Positions 14,590 through 23,400 of a DNA stretch of 46,075 bases are shown here, piece by piece. The position numbers were made by a program, and so were the translations under genes. This DNA is from an uncultured Lachnospiraceae bacterium (GTDB taxonomy: Bacteria > Bacillota > Clostridia > Lachnospirales > Lachnospiraceae): assembly GCA_910586725.1 (NCBI GenBank), contig CAJUJL010000024.1, positions 1 to 46,075 of the forward strand, read 5' to 3'. The notes beneath the pieces are model-generated. The model had not been told where the DNA came from and ran no database searches. It was given only the letters and a program-made list of their open reading frames with translations. How positions within the stretch are numbered: position 1 is the stretch's first letter; each line of letters begins with the position of its first letter.

Positions 14590-15594
14590 ATGAAGAGCAG
14601 AATATGGAAATACGTGATGGCGATTGTTTTTGCGTTGTTTTTGTGCGGCTGTGGAAACGGCGAGGCGGAGAGCGCGCGGGATACGGAAAGGAAATCGAAA
14701 GAGGAATTTACGTCGGAAGCATTGTCTGATGGGCATGAAACAGAACTGCAGCCCTTTGAAAATCTGAAAACGAAAAGATTTTATTTTTCCAGCGGCGCAG
14801 GAGCATGGGCGACTACCCTTGTCATACGGGCGGACGGCAGTTTTTCCGGAGAGCATCTGGATGATGATATGGGAGATACAGGCGATGAGTATCCGAATGG
14901 GACGCAGTATCAGTCCAAATTTAACGGGAAATTTTCACAGCCCGTAAAAGTAAATGATTATACGTATTCCATGCAGGTTGATCTGTTACAGTATGAAAGG
15001 GAGCCTGATACACAAGAGATCATAGACGGCGTGCGCTATTGTTACGGCAAAGCCCACGGATTGGACGAAGCCGATCAAATGCTGCTTTATCTGCCGGACG
15101 CTCCGATAGAAGAGCTTCCGGAGGAGTTTAAAAGCTGGACAGATGTAAATTGGGCTCCAGACGTCAGCACAGATAAGCTTTCGTTTTATGGTTTGTACAA
15201 TGAAACCATGCAGTTTGGATTTTCCAGTTCCGACATCATAGAAGATGCAAAGCAGATGCTTTCCACAGTGGAAGAACAGGTTTCCGTTCTGGAAAATTCG
15301 ATTAGTCAGGATCCTCTGACACAGGCCGATTACAATGAGAAAACAAAAGAGATCTATGATCTTTGGGACGATGCATTGAATATGATTTGGAAATCTTTGA
15401 AAGAGACGAAGAGTGCGGATGAGATGCAAACGATTTCTAAAGAGGAAAAAGAATGGATTTCGTTCAAGGAGCAGGAGACAGAAAAAGCGGGAGCCGGTTA
15501 CGAAGGAGGAACGATGTATTCCATGATTGTCAATCAAAAAGCGGCGGAACTGACAAAAGCAAGGGTATATGAGCTTTTGGAATTATTGGAATAG
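14590..15594 (+). CDS. Lipoprotein with a C-terminal LprI-like domain
   Basis: 334 residues. A lipoprotein signal ends in LFLCGCG, with the modified Cys at about residue 19-21, so the mature protein is tethered outside the membrane. The middle part (FYFSSGAGAWATTLVIRADG) resembles a lipocalin-like domain of unknown role. The last ~100 residues have the LprI pattern: DALNMIWKSLKETKSADEM, EEKEWISFKEQETEK, then ELTKARVYELLELL. LprI-type domains bind or inhibit lysozyme in some bacteria; that role is not shown here. AGGAGG lies five bases before the ATG. The gene ends before a strong terminator shared with the convergent gene. Confidence 0.75.
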   Translation: MKSRIWKYVMAIVFALFLCGCGNGEAESARDTERKSKEEFTSEALSDGHETELQPFENLKTKRFYFSSGAGAWATTLVIRADGSFSGEHLDDDMGDTGDEYPNGTQYQSKFNGKFSQPVKVNDYTYSMQVDLLQYEREPDTQEIIDGVRYCYGKAHGLDEADQMLLYLPDAPIEELPEEFKSWTDVNWAPDVSTDKLSFYGLYNETMQFGFSSSDIIEDAKQMLSTVEEQVSVLENSISQDPLTQADYNEKTKEIYDLWDDALNMIWKSLKETKSADEMQTISKEEKEWISFKEQETEKAGAGYEGGTMYSMIVNQKAAELTKARVYELLELLE

Positions 15595-15643
15595 CAGAGG
15601 GGGTAAATTTTTTCGGAAATAACTGCATACGGTTTTTACTGGC

Positions 15644-15691
15644 GCTGCCCGCCGTCTCTTAGGCTTTCGGCCAGAAAGAACGGCGGGCAGC
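15644..15691. terminator. Bidirectional terminator between convergent genes
   Basis: GCTGCCCGCCGT (15644-15655) pairs perfectly with ACGGCGGGCAGC (15680-15691); an inner GGC/GCC stem closes further. The plus-strand tail is TTTGCTTTGG. Confidence 0.65.
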
Positions 15692-15726
15692 TTTGCTTTG
15701 GCTTATCCGCATCAAAATTCTGTAAA

Positions 15727-16245
15727 TTACATGATTTCTTTTATTTTACCGTCTGCTTCCGAATAGACGTAGTAATTTCCTTTTTCGGAGATAAAAGGAG
15801 TCAGCTGCCTTGTCTGGCTGTTTCGTATGTATACTACGCTTGTGGGGATCAGCTCCAATAAGGAATATTCTTCGTCGATGTCGGCAATCCACCGAAACAG
15901 CTTATTCGGAGTGGAACCGGAATAGATCAGATCCAGACCGGGTTCTGAATTTTCCACCTGAAAGAATACTTTATGGGGAAGGACTCTTTCTTTGAATACC
16001 GCCTTGGTGATATAGGTGGTGAATTCGTCTTCCAGCAGTTTTTCAAAGGAGTTTAACGTAAGGTGATCGCCTGTTTTTTCCAGTTTGATTTTATCGCCCC
16101 TTTGAATGCGTTCTTTCAGGGTTACTAATAAGGAAACAACCATATTTATGGTTCCTCTGCTTCCATATCCCGTATAATCGATCAATTCTTTCAGTAATGC
16201 ATTGTCCAGCGTATCAATTCTGGCAACTTTTTCATATGCATCCAT
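15727..16245 (-). CDS. Hypothetical cytoplasmic protein, 172 residues
   Basis: No family is recognised. The ATG at 16245 is chosen because GGAGG lies eight bases upstream; 15 further codons are open before it. The product is soluble, mixed helix and strand, with no signal peptide or membrane segment (MDAYEKVARIDTLDNALLKE at the start, YYVYSEADGKIKEIM at the end). It is transcribed alone, convergent with the lipoprotein gene and divergent from the two-component system. Confidence 0.65.
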   Translation of the reverse strand: MDAYEKVARIDTLDNALLKELIDYTGYGSRGTINMVVSLLVTLKERIQRGDKIKLEKTGDHLTLNSFEKLLEDEFTTYITKAVFKERVLPHKVFFQVENSEPGLDLIYSGSTPNKLFRWIADIDEEYSLLELIPTSVVYIRNSQTRQLTPFISEKGNYYVYSEADGKIKEIM

Positions 16246-16373
16246 ATATGGCACCTCCAAGTTTTTATTGAACATTGTAACACTTTTCATATTCTGCCGT
16301 CAATGCCGTGTACAGTCTGTGTGAGACGGCGCATTTTGGCGTACAGAAATTTCACCTTGATTGTACTTGTAAA

Positions 16374-16404
16374 ATTAAGAAAAAAGAATAAAATATTAAG
16401 AAAA
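16374..16404 (+). promoter_or_regulatory. Direct repeats upstream of the response regulator gene
   Basis: ATTAAGAAAA occurs at 16374 and 16395, 21 bases (two helical turns) apart, just upstream of the ribosome binding site. Such spacing suits an OmpR-family dimer; autoregulation is an inference. Confidence 0.35.
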
Positions 16405-16430
16405 GGAATGCAGAAAGAAAGGTGGTTTAC

Positions 16431-17120
16431 GTGAAAATTCTGGTCGTAGAAGATGCGCGGGATATGAATCGTTTGATTGTAAAAACTTTAAAAAAAGCAG
16501 GATACAGCGTGGACGGTTGTTTTGACGGCGAAGAGGCTATGGTTTATTTGCTGGGCGCGGAATATGACGCAATCCTGTTGGATGTGATGATGCCAAGGCT
16601 GGATGGCTACGGACTGCTCAAACGTCTGCGGGATCAGGGAACGGAGACGCCTGTGATGCTCCTTACTGCGCGGGACGCCGTGGCTGACAGGGTGAAGGGA
16701 CTGGATTACGGAGCGGATGATTATCTGGTAAAGCCATTTGATTTCGACGAGCTGCTCGCGCGCATACGGGCGATGACGCGCAAAAGAGCCGGAAGCCGCA
16801 GCAACCGGTTTTGCATTGCGGATCTTTCGGTAGACGTTAAGCAGAGGACGGCAAGCCGAAACGGCGTGCAAATACCTCTTTTGCCAAAGGAATTTACTAT
16901 TTTGGAGTATATGATTAAAAACCAGGGAACCGTATTATCCAGAGAGCAGCTGGAAAATCAGATCTGGAACTACGAGTATTCAGGCAGTTCCAATAATATA
17001 GATGTGTATATCAGCAAATTGCGGAAAAAAATAGATCATGGACATACGATAAAGCTGCTTCATACTATTCGCGGCGTCGGTTGGACGCTTCGGGAAGAGA
17101 ATGCGGGAGAGGTCAAATGA
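16431..17120 (+). CDS. Two-component response regulator, OmpR/PhoB family
   Basis: 229 residues from the GTG at 16431 (GAAAGGTGG upstream); a GTG at 16422 overlaps that site. The receiver domain begins KILVVEDARDMNR with the acidic pocket. The phospho-acceptor is D51 in LLDVMMPRLDGYG, with T in LLTARD and K in LVKPF. The C-terminal winged-helix DNA-binding domain includes LLPKEFTILEYMIKNQG and SSNNIDVYISKLRKKI. The stop overlaps the kinase start by four bases. Probable targets are the PepSY genes downstream, whose promoter carries 11-bp direct repeats. Confidence 0.95.
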   Translation: MKILVVEDARDMNRLIVKTLKKAGYSVDGCFDGEEAMVYLLGAEYDAILLDVMMPRLDGYGLLKRLRDQGTETPVMLLTARDAVADRVKGLDYGADDYLVKPFDFDELLARIRAMTRKRAGSRSNRFCIADLSVDVKQRTASRNGVQIPLLPKEFTILEYMIKNQGTVLSREQLENQIWNYEYSGSSNNIDVYISKLRKKIDHGHTIKLLHTIRGVGWTLREENAGEVK

Positions 17121-18472
17121 GAAATTTTTCGGTCAAGGTAAAAATCACCGTTTGGCTGACGCTATTGATGGCGCTGCTTGCGGCGCTGCTTTTGGCATTT
17201 ACAATTTCCATCAGCAATGCGGTTGCGTCAAAAAGCGCCAAGTCACAGTTGTCCACAGTCGTACGGGATAATATCGCACAGGTGCATATGGTGCAAAACA
17301 GGCTGGATTTGGGAGAGGAATTTGATTTTTACCGAAACGGCGTTTCAACGTTGGTTTACAGTAAAAATGAATCACTGCTTGCGGGCCGTCTGCCGGTTTC
17401 TGCTTTTGAAAAGGAAGCGTTTCAAAACGGAGGGATGCGTATGGTTTCCACCCAGGAAGAACAGTATTTCGTACTTGATATTTGGGTTCCCAACGGCTGG
17501 GAGAGCGGCGTCTGGCTCCGCGGCTTTATAGAGGCGCCCGGGAGATTTCAGACAACCAGGGACTTGCTTTTCGTGTCGCTTGTTGCGCTGCCTGTTTTTC
17601 TGGCATTGGCAGCGTTAGGCAGCTACCGGATTTCAAAAAGAGCCTTTCGGCCGCTAAACAGTATTATTGCTACGGCGGAAGCTGTCAATGAAGCAAAGGA
17701 TTTGTCAAGACGCATTGGGCTTCCTGTGGGAAAAGACGAATTTTCCCGTTTGGCGGGTACATTTGATCAGCTGTTTGAACGTCTGGAGCGTTCGTTTGAA
17801 GCGGAACAGCAGTTTACAGCAGACGCTTCGCACGAGCTTCGGACTCCGGTGTCGATTATAAAAGGCGCGTGTGAATATGCCAGGAAATATGATGAAACCC
17901 CTGAGGAACGTCAGGAAACAATTTCAATGATTTACCGCCAGACGCTTAAGATGTATGGCATTATTTCTCAATTGCTAAGCATGATGCGGCTGGACCAGGG
18001 AACAGAACCGCTTCGAAAAGAGCCTGTAAACCTGGGGCAGTTTCTAAATGCGTTGTGTGTAGACCCGGCCTATGACCAAAAGCGTTTGACGTTAGACGTT
18101 TCGGAGGATATGACAGCGCTTGTTTATCCGGAGCTTTTGTCTCGTCTGATGCGCAATCTGGTGGAAAATGCATTTAAATACGGCAAGCCGGGCGGACATG
18201 TGTGGGTGTCGGCTTATCGGGAAAAAGACGAAATTTTATTGCAGGTGAGGGACGACGGTATCGGGATTTGCGCGGATCAGCAGGATAAAATCTGGCAGAG
18301 GTTCTATCAGGTTGATTCGTCACGCAGCGGCGAGGGCGGCGTCGGACTGGGACTGGCTATGGTACGGCAGATTGCAAAACTCCATGGCGGGTATATGACG
18401 TTAAGCAGTATCCCGGACGCGGGCAGTTCTTTTACCTTTCATCTGCCGGCAGAGCAGGACGACATCAATTGA
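17117..18472 (+). CDS. Membrane sensor histidine kinase
   Basis: 451 residues, starting within the regulator stop (ATGA). Membrane segment 1 is at about residues 11-33 (WLTLLMALLAALLLAFTISI). An external loop of ~110 residues follows, with segment 2 at about 148-170 and then HAMP. The HisKA box is DASHELRTPVSIIKG with H239. The ATPase domain has N347 in NLVENAFKYG, DDGIGI and GVGLGLAMV. All catalytic motifs are present. The frame extends 12 codons upstream, but those overlap the regulator and have no ribosome binding site. The signal sensed is unknown; secreted PepSY proteins lie directly downstream. Confidence 0.95.
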   Translation: MRNFSVKVKITVWLTLLMALLAALLLAFTISISNAVASKSAKSQLSTVVRDNIAQVHMVQNRLDLGEEFDFYRNGVSTLVYSKNESLLAGRLPVSAFEKEAFQNGGMRMVSTQEEQYFVLDIWVPNGWESGVWLRGFIEAPGRFQTTRDLLFVSLVALPVFLALAALGSYRISKRAFRPLNSIIATAEAVNEAKDLSRRIGLPVGKDEFSRLAGTFDQLFERLERSFEAEQQFTADASHELRTPVSIIKGACEYARKYDETPEERQETISMIYRQTLKMYGIISQLLSMMRLDQGTEPLRKEPVNLGQFLNALCVDPAYDQKRLTLDVSEDMTALVYPELLSRLMRNLVENAFKYGKPGGHVWVSAYREKDEILLQVRDDGIGICADQQDKIWQRFYQVDSSRSGEGGVGLGLAMVRQIAKLHGGYMTLSSIPDAGSSFTFHLPAEQDDIN

Positions 18473-18487
18473 AAAAAATGTTTTTAA

Positions 18488-18520
18488 TTTCATATTCGTT
18501 TCATGTTTGAGATGTAAAAT
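18488..18520 (+). promoter_or_regulatory. Promoter of the PepSY genes with OmpR-type direct repeats
   Basis: TTTCAT at 18488 and 18499 (11-bp period) precedes TAAAAT at 18515-18520. Tandem hexamers one helical turn apart near the -35 are typical for activation by an OmpR/PhoB regulator, such as the one just upstream. Confidence 0.45.
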
Positions 18521-18549
18521 ATCCTCAGACACCAAAAAGGAGATGGATC

Positions 18550-19386
18550 ATGAAAAGAATATACAGGATATGTGCGATGGGATTGTCCGTTTTTTTAATC
18601 AGCGGCTGCACCGGACAACAAAGTCAGATGAATTACCTTAGCAAAGAAGATGTCAAACAGACGGCGTTAAAAGAGGCGGGATTGTCGGCAAAAGAGGCGG
18701 AATTTACCGAACCATCCCTGAAAAGCCGCAGCGGAATTGATTACTATCAGGTGGAGTTTACTGCGGAAGGAAACACGTATGAATATGACATAGACGCTAT
18801 GACAGGAGTGATTTTAGATTCCGATGCGCCTCCGAAAGATTCAGATATTCCTGCCGATACGGAAAACACAGGTTTGATGGGAAGTAATGTCACCGGAAAT
18901 AATACGGATCCTGCCGGAAATACTAGTAATGCAGACGCGCAGATGCTTACGGAAGAAGAAGCCAAAGCAAAAGCGCTTGCACACGCCGGACTTACAAGCG
19001 ATCAGGTGACTTTTTTAAAAAGTGAGTTAGACTTTGAGGACGGAGTTTCTGTCTATGAAGTTGAATTTTTTTCCGCGGACCAGAAAGAATATGACTATGA
19101 AATGGATGCGTATACCGGAGAAGTAATAAAATACGACTATGATGCGGAGCATGCTATGCCTTCTGCCAGCGGAACTATGATGACGGCGGAGGAGGCAAAA
19201 GAACTGGCGCTTGCACAGGTGCCGGGAGCCGCAGCCGGAAATCTTTTTGAGTTTGAGGCGGATTATGAGGACGGCCATACGGAGTATGAGGGAAAAATCA
19301 TCTATAACGGCATGGAGTATGAGTTTGAGATTGACGCATACAGCGGCACATTCCGGAGTTGGGAAGCAGAACCGGCAGATGACTAG
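18550..19386 (+). CDS. Lipoprotein with three PepSY domains
   Basis: 278 residues. A lipoprotein signal ends in FLISGC. Three PepSY repeats follow: about residues 30-85 (KEDVKQTALKEAGLSAKEAE then YEYDIDAMTGVI), 138-200 (TEEEAKAKALAHAGL, YDYEMDAYTGEVI) and 215-275 (TAEEAKELALAQVPG, YEFEIDAYSGTF). An acidic, Asn/Thr-rich linker separates the first two. PepSY domains are extracytoplasmic and may inhibit peptidases. Genes like this often follow a two-component system in Clostridia and may modulate its sensor. AAAGGAG precedes the ATG. Confidence 0.85.
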   Translation: MKRIYRICAMGLSVFLISGCTGQQSQMNYLSKEDVKQTALKEAGLSAKEAEFTEPSLKSRSGIDYYQVEFTAEGNTYEYDIDAMTGVILDSDAPPKDSDIPADTENTGLMGSNVTGNNTDPAGNTSNADAQMLTEEEAKAKALAHAGLTSDQVTFLKSELDFEDGVSVYEVEFFSADQKEYDYEMDAYTGEVIKYDYDAEHAMPSASGTMMTAEEAKELALAQVPGAAAGNLFEFEADYEDGHTEYEGKIIYNGMEYEFEIDAYSGTFRSWEAEPADD

Positions 19387-19442
19387 ATTTCCGAAACCAA
19401 TGGGATGTATCTTGCGAAAAGTAACAGTGAAACATGAGCAGA

Positions 19443-19459
19443 CAGTCGTGAAACGACTG
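19443..19459 (+). promoter_or_regulatory. Small hairpin between the two PepSY genes
   Basis: CAGTCGT-GAA-ACGACTG is a perfect 7-bp stem with a three-base loop, ending 8 bases before the AGGAGG of the next gene. It could adjust mRNA stability or relative expression. Confidence 0.35.
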
Positions 19460-19477
19460 ACAGACAGGAGGAGAATA

Positions 19478-20227
19478 ATGAGAGCTAAGAGAAGAAGTAT
19501 CGCAGTATTTTTGATTATGTGTTTTGTATTTGGAGGCATTTTCTTTGAACCGGAAGCCGTATTGGCAGCAAAGATTTCCAGTGCAGCTAAGGCAAGGGAA
19601 AAAGCAATGAAAAAGGTTCCGAATGCAGTTGTAACAGAAGTGGATTCGGATTATGAAAAAGGAGTCCTCGTTTATGATGTTGAACTGGTCAAAGGAAATA
19701 AGAAGTTTGATATAAAATATCGGGCTTCGAATGGAAAAATGCTTGAATACGGCTGGGAGACACAATATGTTGAACCATTCTGGCAAAATGAAAGCATCAG
19801 CATGAGCCGGTGTAAGCAGATGGCGCGTAAAAAAGTTAAAAAGGCCCAAATTGTATCGTGCCTGAAAAAAAGAGACGACGGGATAACGGTATACAAAGTT
19901 AAACTGACGACCGGCAAAAAGCGTTTTACGTTAGTCTATCATGCAGGAACCGGCGAACTGCTTGAGTATGAATGGGAGTTGAAAACGACTGTTTCAACAA
20001 AACCCGGATCTTCGGAATCGCACAAGGGGTATATTGGAGTGTCTAAGGCAAAAGAGATCGCATTGGCTCTCGTACCCGGGGGAGTTGTGGTAAAAGCAGA
20101 GTTTGACATGGATGACGGCGTGCCTGTTTATGAGGTAGATCTCATCAAGGGTAATTATGAGTATGAATTTGAAATTCACGCAAAAACAGGTAAAGTTTTA
20201 AAGCAGGACGTTGATTGGAACGATTAA
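19478..20227 (+). CDS. Secreted protein with three PepSY domains
   Basis: 249 residues from the ATG at 19478 (CAGGAGGAG upstream); the same frame is open much further but overlaps the previous gene. The N terminus is a cleavable signal peptide (SIAVFLIMCFVFGGIFFEP, cut after VLA). Three PepSY-like repeats follow: AKAREKAMKKVPNAV/FDIKYRASNGKMLEY, CKQMARKKVKKAQIV/FTLVYHAGTGELLEY and AKEIALALVPGGVVV/YEFEIHAKTGKVL. The protein is basic, whereas the lipoprotein upstream is acidic, so the two could interact electrostatically (inference). It ends before a strong terminator. Confidence 0.8.
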   Translation: MRAKRRSIAVFLIMCFVFGGIFFEPEAVLAAKISSAAKAREKAMKKVPNAVVTEVDSDYEKGVLVYDVELVKGNKKFDIKYRASNGKMLEYGWETQYVEPFWQNESISMSRCKQMARKKVKKAQIVSCLKKRDDGITVYKVKLTTGKKRFTLVYHAGTGELLEYEWELKTTVSTKPGSSESHKGYIGVSKAKEIALALVPGGVVVKAEFDMDDGVPVYEVDLIKGNYEYEFEIHAKTGKVLKQDVDWND

Positions 20228-20238
20228 CCTGTACTGGC

Positions 20239-20290
20239 ATTGCCTCCCTTATTTCCCTTTTTGAAGGGAAGGGGGAGGCAATTTCTATTT
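20239..20290 (+). terminator. Terminator of the two-component/PepSY operon
   Basis: ATTGCCTCCC (20239-20248) pairs with GGGAGGCAAT (20273-20282), with an inner TCCCTT/AAGGGA stem. TTCTATTTGC follows. Confidence 0.65.
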
Positions 20291-20361
20291 GCTTTTTTGG
20301 GGTGGAAGAATAGGGAGCGCACGGCTGCAGGCCTACAGTGTAAAACACCGGGATTGATATA

Positions 20362-20390
20362 TTGGACTTATAAATCAAATAAGATATATT
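20362..20390 (+). promoter_or_regulatory. Promoter of purL
   Basis: TTGGAC (20362-20367), 17 bases, TATATT (20385-20390). No purine riboswitch is visible in the ~70-base leader. Confidence 0.5.
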
Positions 20391-20466
20391 AATTGTACTT
20401 ATTTATGCGAAGATGGTATGATGAATTCAGAAACACAATGGCTTACAGAAAGATGGAGGAATGTCA

Positions 20467-23400
20467 ATGAGCAATGTAAGAAGAATCTATGTAGAAAAAA
20501 AACCGGCTTTTGCGGTACAGGCAAAGGAGCTTTGGGCGGAAATCAAAAGCTATCTTGGAATCAAAAGCGTAGAGGGCGTACGTGTTTTGATCCGTTATGA
20601 TGTGGAGAATATTTCCGACGCCACATATGAAAAAGCAGTCCGTACCGTATTTTCCGAGCCTCCGGTTGACGACGTATACGAAGAAACTTTTGATTTAAAC
20701 GGCGGGAAAACATTCAGCGTGGAATATTTGCCGGGACAGTTTGACCAGAGGGCCGATTCTGCGGAGCAGTGCGTGAAGCTGTTAAATGAAGAAGAAGAGC
20801 CGCTGATCCGCTCCGCGACGACGTATGTCATAAACGGAGACGTGACGGACGAGCAGATGCTTGCCATCAAAGCCCACTGCATCAATCCGGTGGATTCGAG
20901 GGAGACGGATTTAAACAAGCCGCAGACGTTGGTTACGGAATTTGAAGAGCCGAAAGACGTTCTGATTCTGGAGGGTTTTATCCGGATGGAAGAGGGCTGT
21001 CTGAAAGATTTGTACGATTCTTTGAATCTTGCTATGACATTTCGGGATTTTCTGCATATTCAAAACTATTTCAGAGACGAAGAAAAGCGCGACCCGTCCA
21101 TGACGGAAATCCGCGTATTGGATACGTACTGGTCCGATCACTGCCGCCACACGACGTTTTCCACAGAATTAAAAGAAGTCGTATTTGGAGACGGTGATTA
21201 CAAAAAGCCGATGGTGGAAACGTATGAAGATTACCTTGCTTCCCATAAAAAACTGTATGAGGGCAGAGACGATAAATTCGTATGCTTTATGGATCTTGCA
21301 ACCATGGCGATGAAACGCCTGAAAAAAGAGGGCAAATTAAACGATCAGGAAGAGTCTGATGAAATCAACGCCTGTTCTATTGTCGTTCCGGTGGAAGTGG
21401 ACGGAAAAACGGAAGAATGGCTGGTGAATTTCAAAAACGAAACGCATAATCATCCCACGGAAATCGAGCCGTTTGGCGGCGCGGCCACCTGTCTTGGCGG
21501 CGCGATCCGCGATCCGCTTTCCGGGCGCACCTATGTCTATCAGGCCATGCGCGTAACAGGCGCGGCAGACCCGACCGTTTCTGTAAAAGATACGATGGAA
21601 GGAAAGCTTCCGCAGAAAAAAATTGTCAGAAGCGCGGCGCACGGATACAGCTCCTACGGCAATCAGATCGGGCTTGCCACAGGATATGTCAAAGAAATTT
21701 ATCATCCGGATTACGCGGCGAAGCGCATGGAGATCGGAGCCGTTATGGGAGCCGCTCCCAGGCGCGCGGTACAGCGTCTGACTTCGGATCCGGGAGACAT
21801 CATCATACTGCTTGGAGGACGTACGGGACGGGACGGCTGCGGCGGGGCCACAGGCTCTTCCAAAGCCCATAACACGGCTTCGATTGATACCTGCGGCGCG
21901 GAAGTGCAGAAAGGAAATCCACCCACAGAACGCAAAATCCAGCGTCTCTTCCGGCGGGAAGAAGTCAGCTATATCATCAAAAAGTGCAACGATTTCGGCG
22001 CCGGCGGCGTATCGGTTGCAATTGGAGAGCTTGCGCCGGGTTTGCGGGTAAATCTGGATAAAGCGCCGAAAAAATATGCGGGACTGGACGGAACGGAAAT
22101 CGCGATATCCGAATCGCAGGAGCGTATGGCGGTCGTTGTTTCTCCGGATGATATGGAGCGGTTTTTGGCATACGCAAAGGAAGAAAACTTAGAAGCGGTT
22201 CCGGTCGCCGTCGTAACAGAAGAGCCGCGCCTTGTCTTAAGCTGGAGAGGAAAAGAAATCGTAAACATTTCCCGCGCGTTTCTGGACACCAACGGAGCCC
22301 ATCAGGAAACTTCCGTTGCGGTAGACATTCCGCAGAAAAAAAACTGTTATCTGGATCAGATTCCGGTTCCCGCCGTAAAAGAGGCCGTAGAAAAGAACGA
22401 CAGAAAAGCGGCGTGGCTTTTGGAGCTGGCCGACCTAAACGTATGCTCCCAGAAAGGCCTTGTGGAAATGTTTGACGGCTCCATTGGCGCGGGCAGCGTG
22501 TATATGCCTTACGGCGGGCGTTATCAGCTTACCGAAACGCAGAGCATGGTGGCGAAGCTTCCGGTTGCAAACGGAGATTCGGACGTCGTAACAATGATGA
22601 GTTATGGATTTGATCCGTATTTATCTTCCTGGAGCCCATATCACGGCGCGGTTTACGCAGTGTTGGAATCTGTTGCCCGCATTGTGGCGTCCGGAGGCGA
22701 CTACAGGAAAATCCGCTTTACGTTCCAGGAATACTTCCGCAGAATGTCAGAAGAACCGGGCCGCTGGAGCCAGCCGTTTGCGGCGCTGCTGGGCGCATAC
22801 GGCGCGCAGATTGGCTTTGGTCTTCCCTCCATTGGCGGGAAAGACAGCATGTCCGGCAGCTTTAATGAAATCGACGTACCGCCTACGTTAGTATCTTTTG
22901 CCGTAAATGTGGCCAAAGAAAAGGACATTCTTACGCCGGAACTGAAACAGGCGGGAAATCAGCTGTATTTGTTCTCAGTGGAAAAGGACGCGTACGATCT
23001 TCCCGTTTATGCACAGGCAATGAAAGTCTACGACGCAATCCGCAGCTTAAAAGACGCCGGGGCGATCGTTTCGGCATACGCTCTGGACGGAAAGGGGCTT
23101 GCGGCGGCAGTAAGCAAGATGGCGTTTGGGAATAAGCTTGGCGTAACGCTTCATAAGACGGTAAGCGATTCTGTATTGTTTGCGCCGGGATTTGGAAATA
23201 TTGTGGCGGAGGTTCCAAACGACCGGGCAGAAGAAATCTTAAAAACAATGCAAAGCGCCGGCCTGTCAGACGCTGTTTCGCAGATTGGAGCCGTAAACGA
23301 CCGTCAGGAATTTATCTGCGGGGATATGACGATTTCCATGGAAGAGGCCCTTGGAGCATGGACGAATACGTTAGAGCGCGTATTCCCTACCCGTGCCGCA

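Noticed and set aside
20340..20466. Purine riboswitch in front of purL
   Set aside because: The leader is only about 70 bases and shows no aptamer-like junction.
21337..21870. 177-residue frame opposite purL
   Set aside because: Antisense shadow of a well conserved enzyme.
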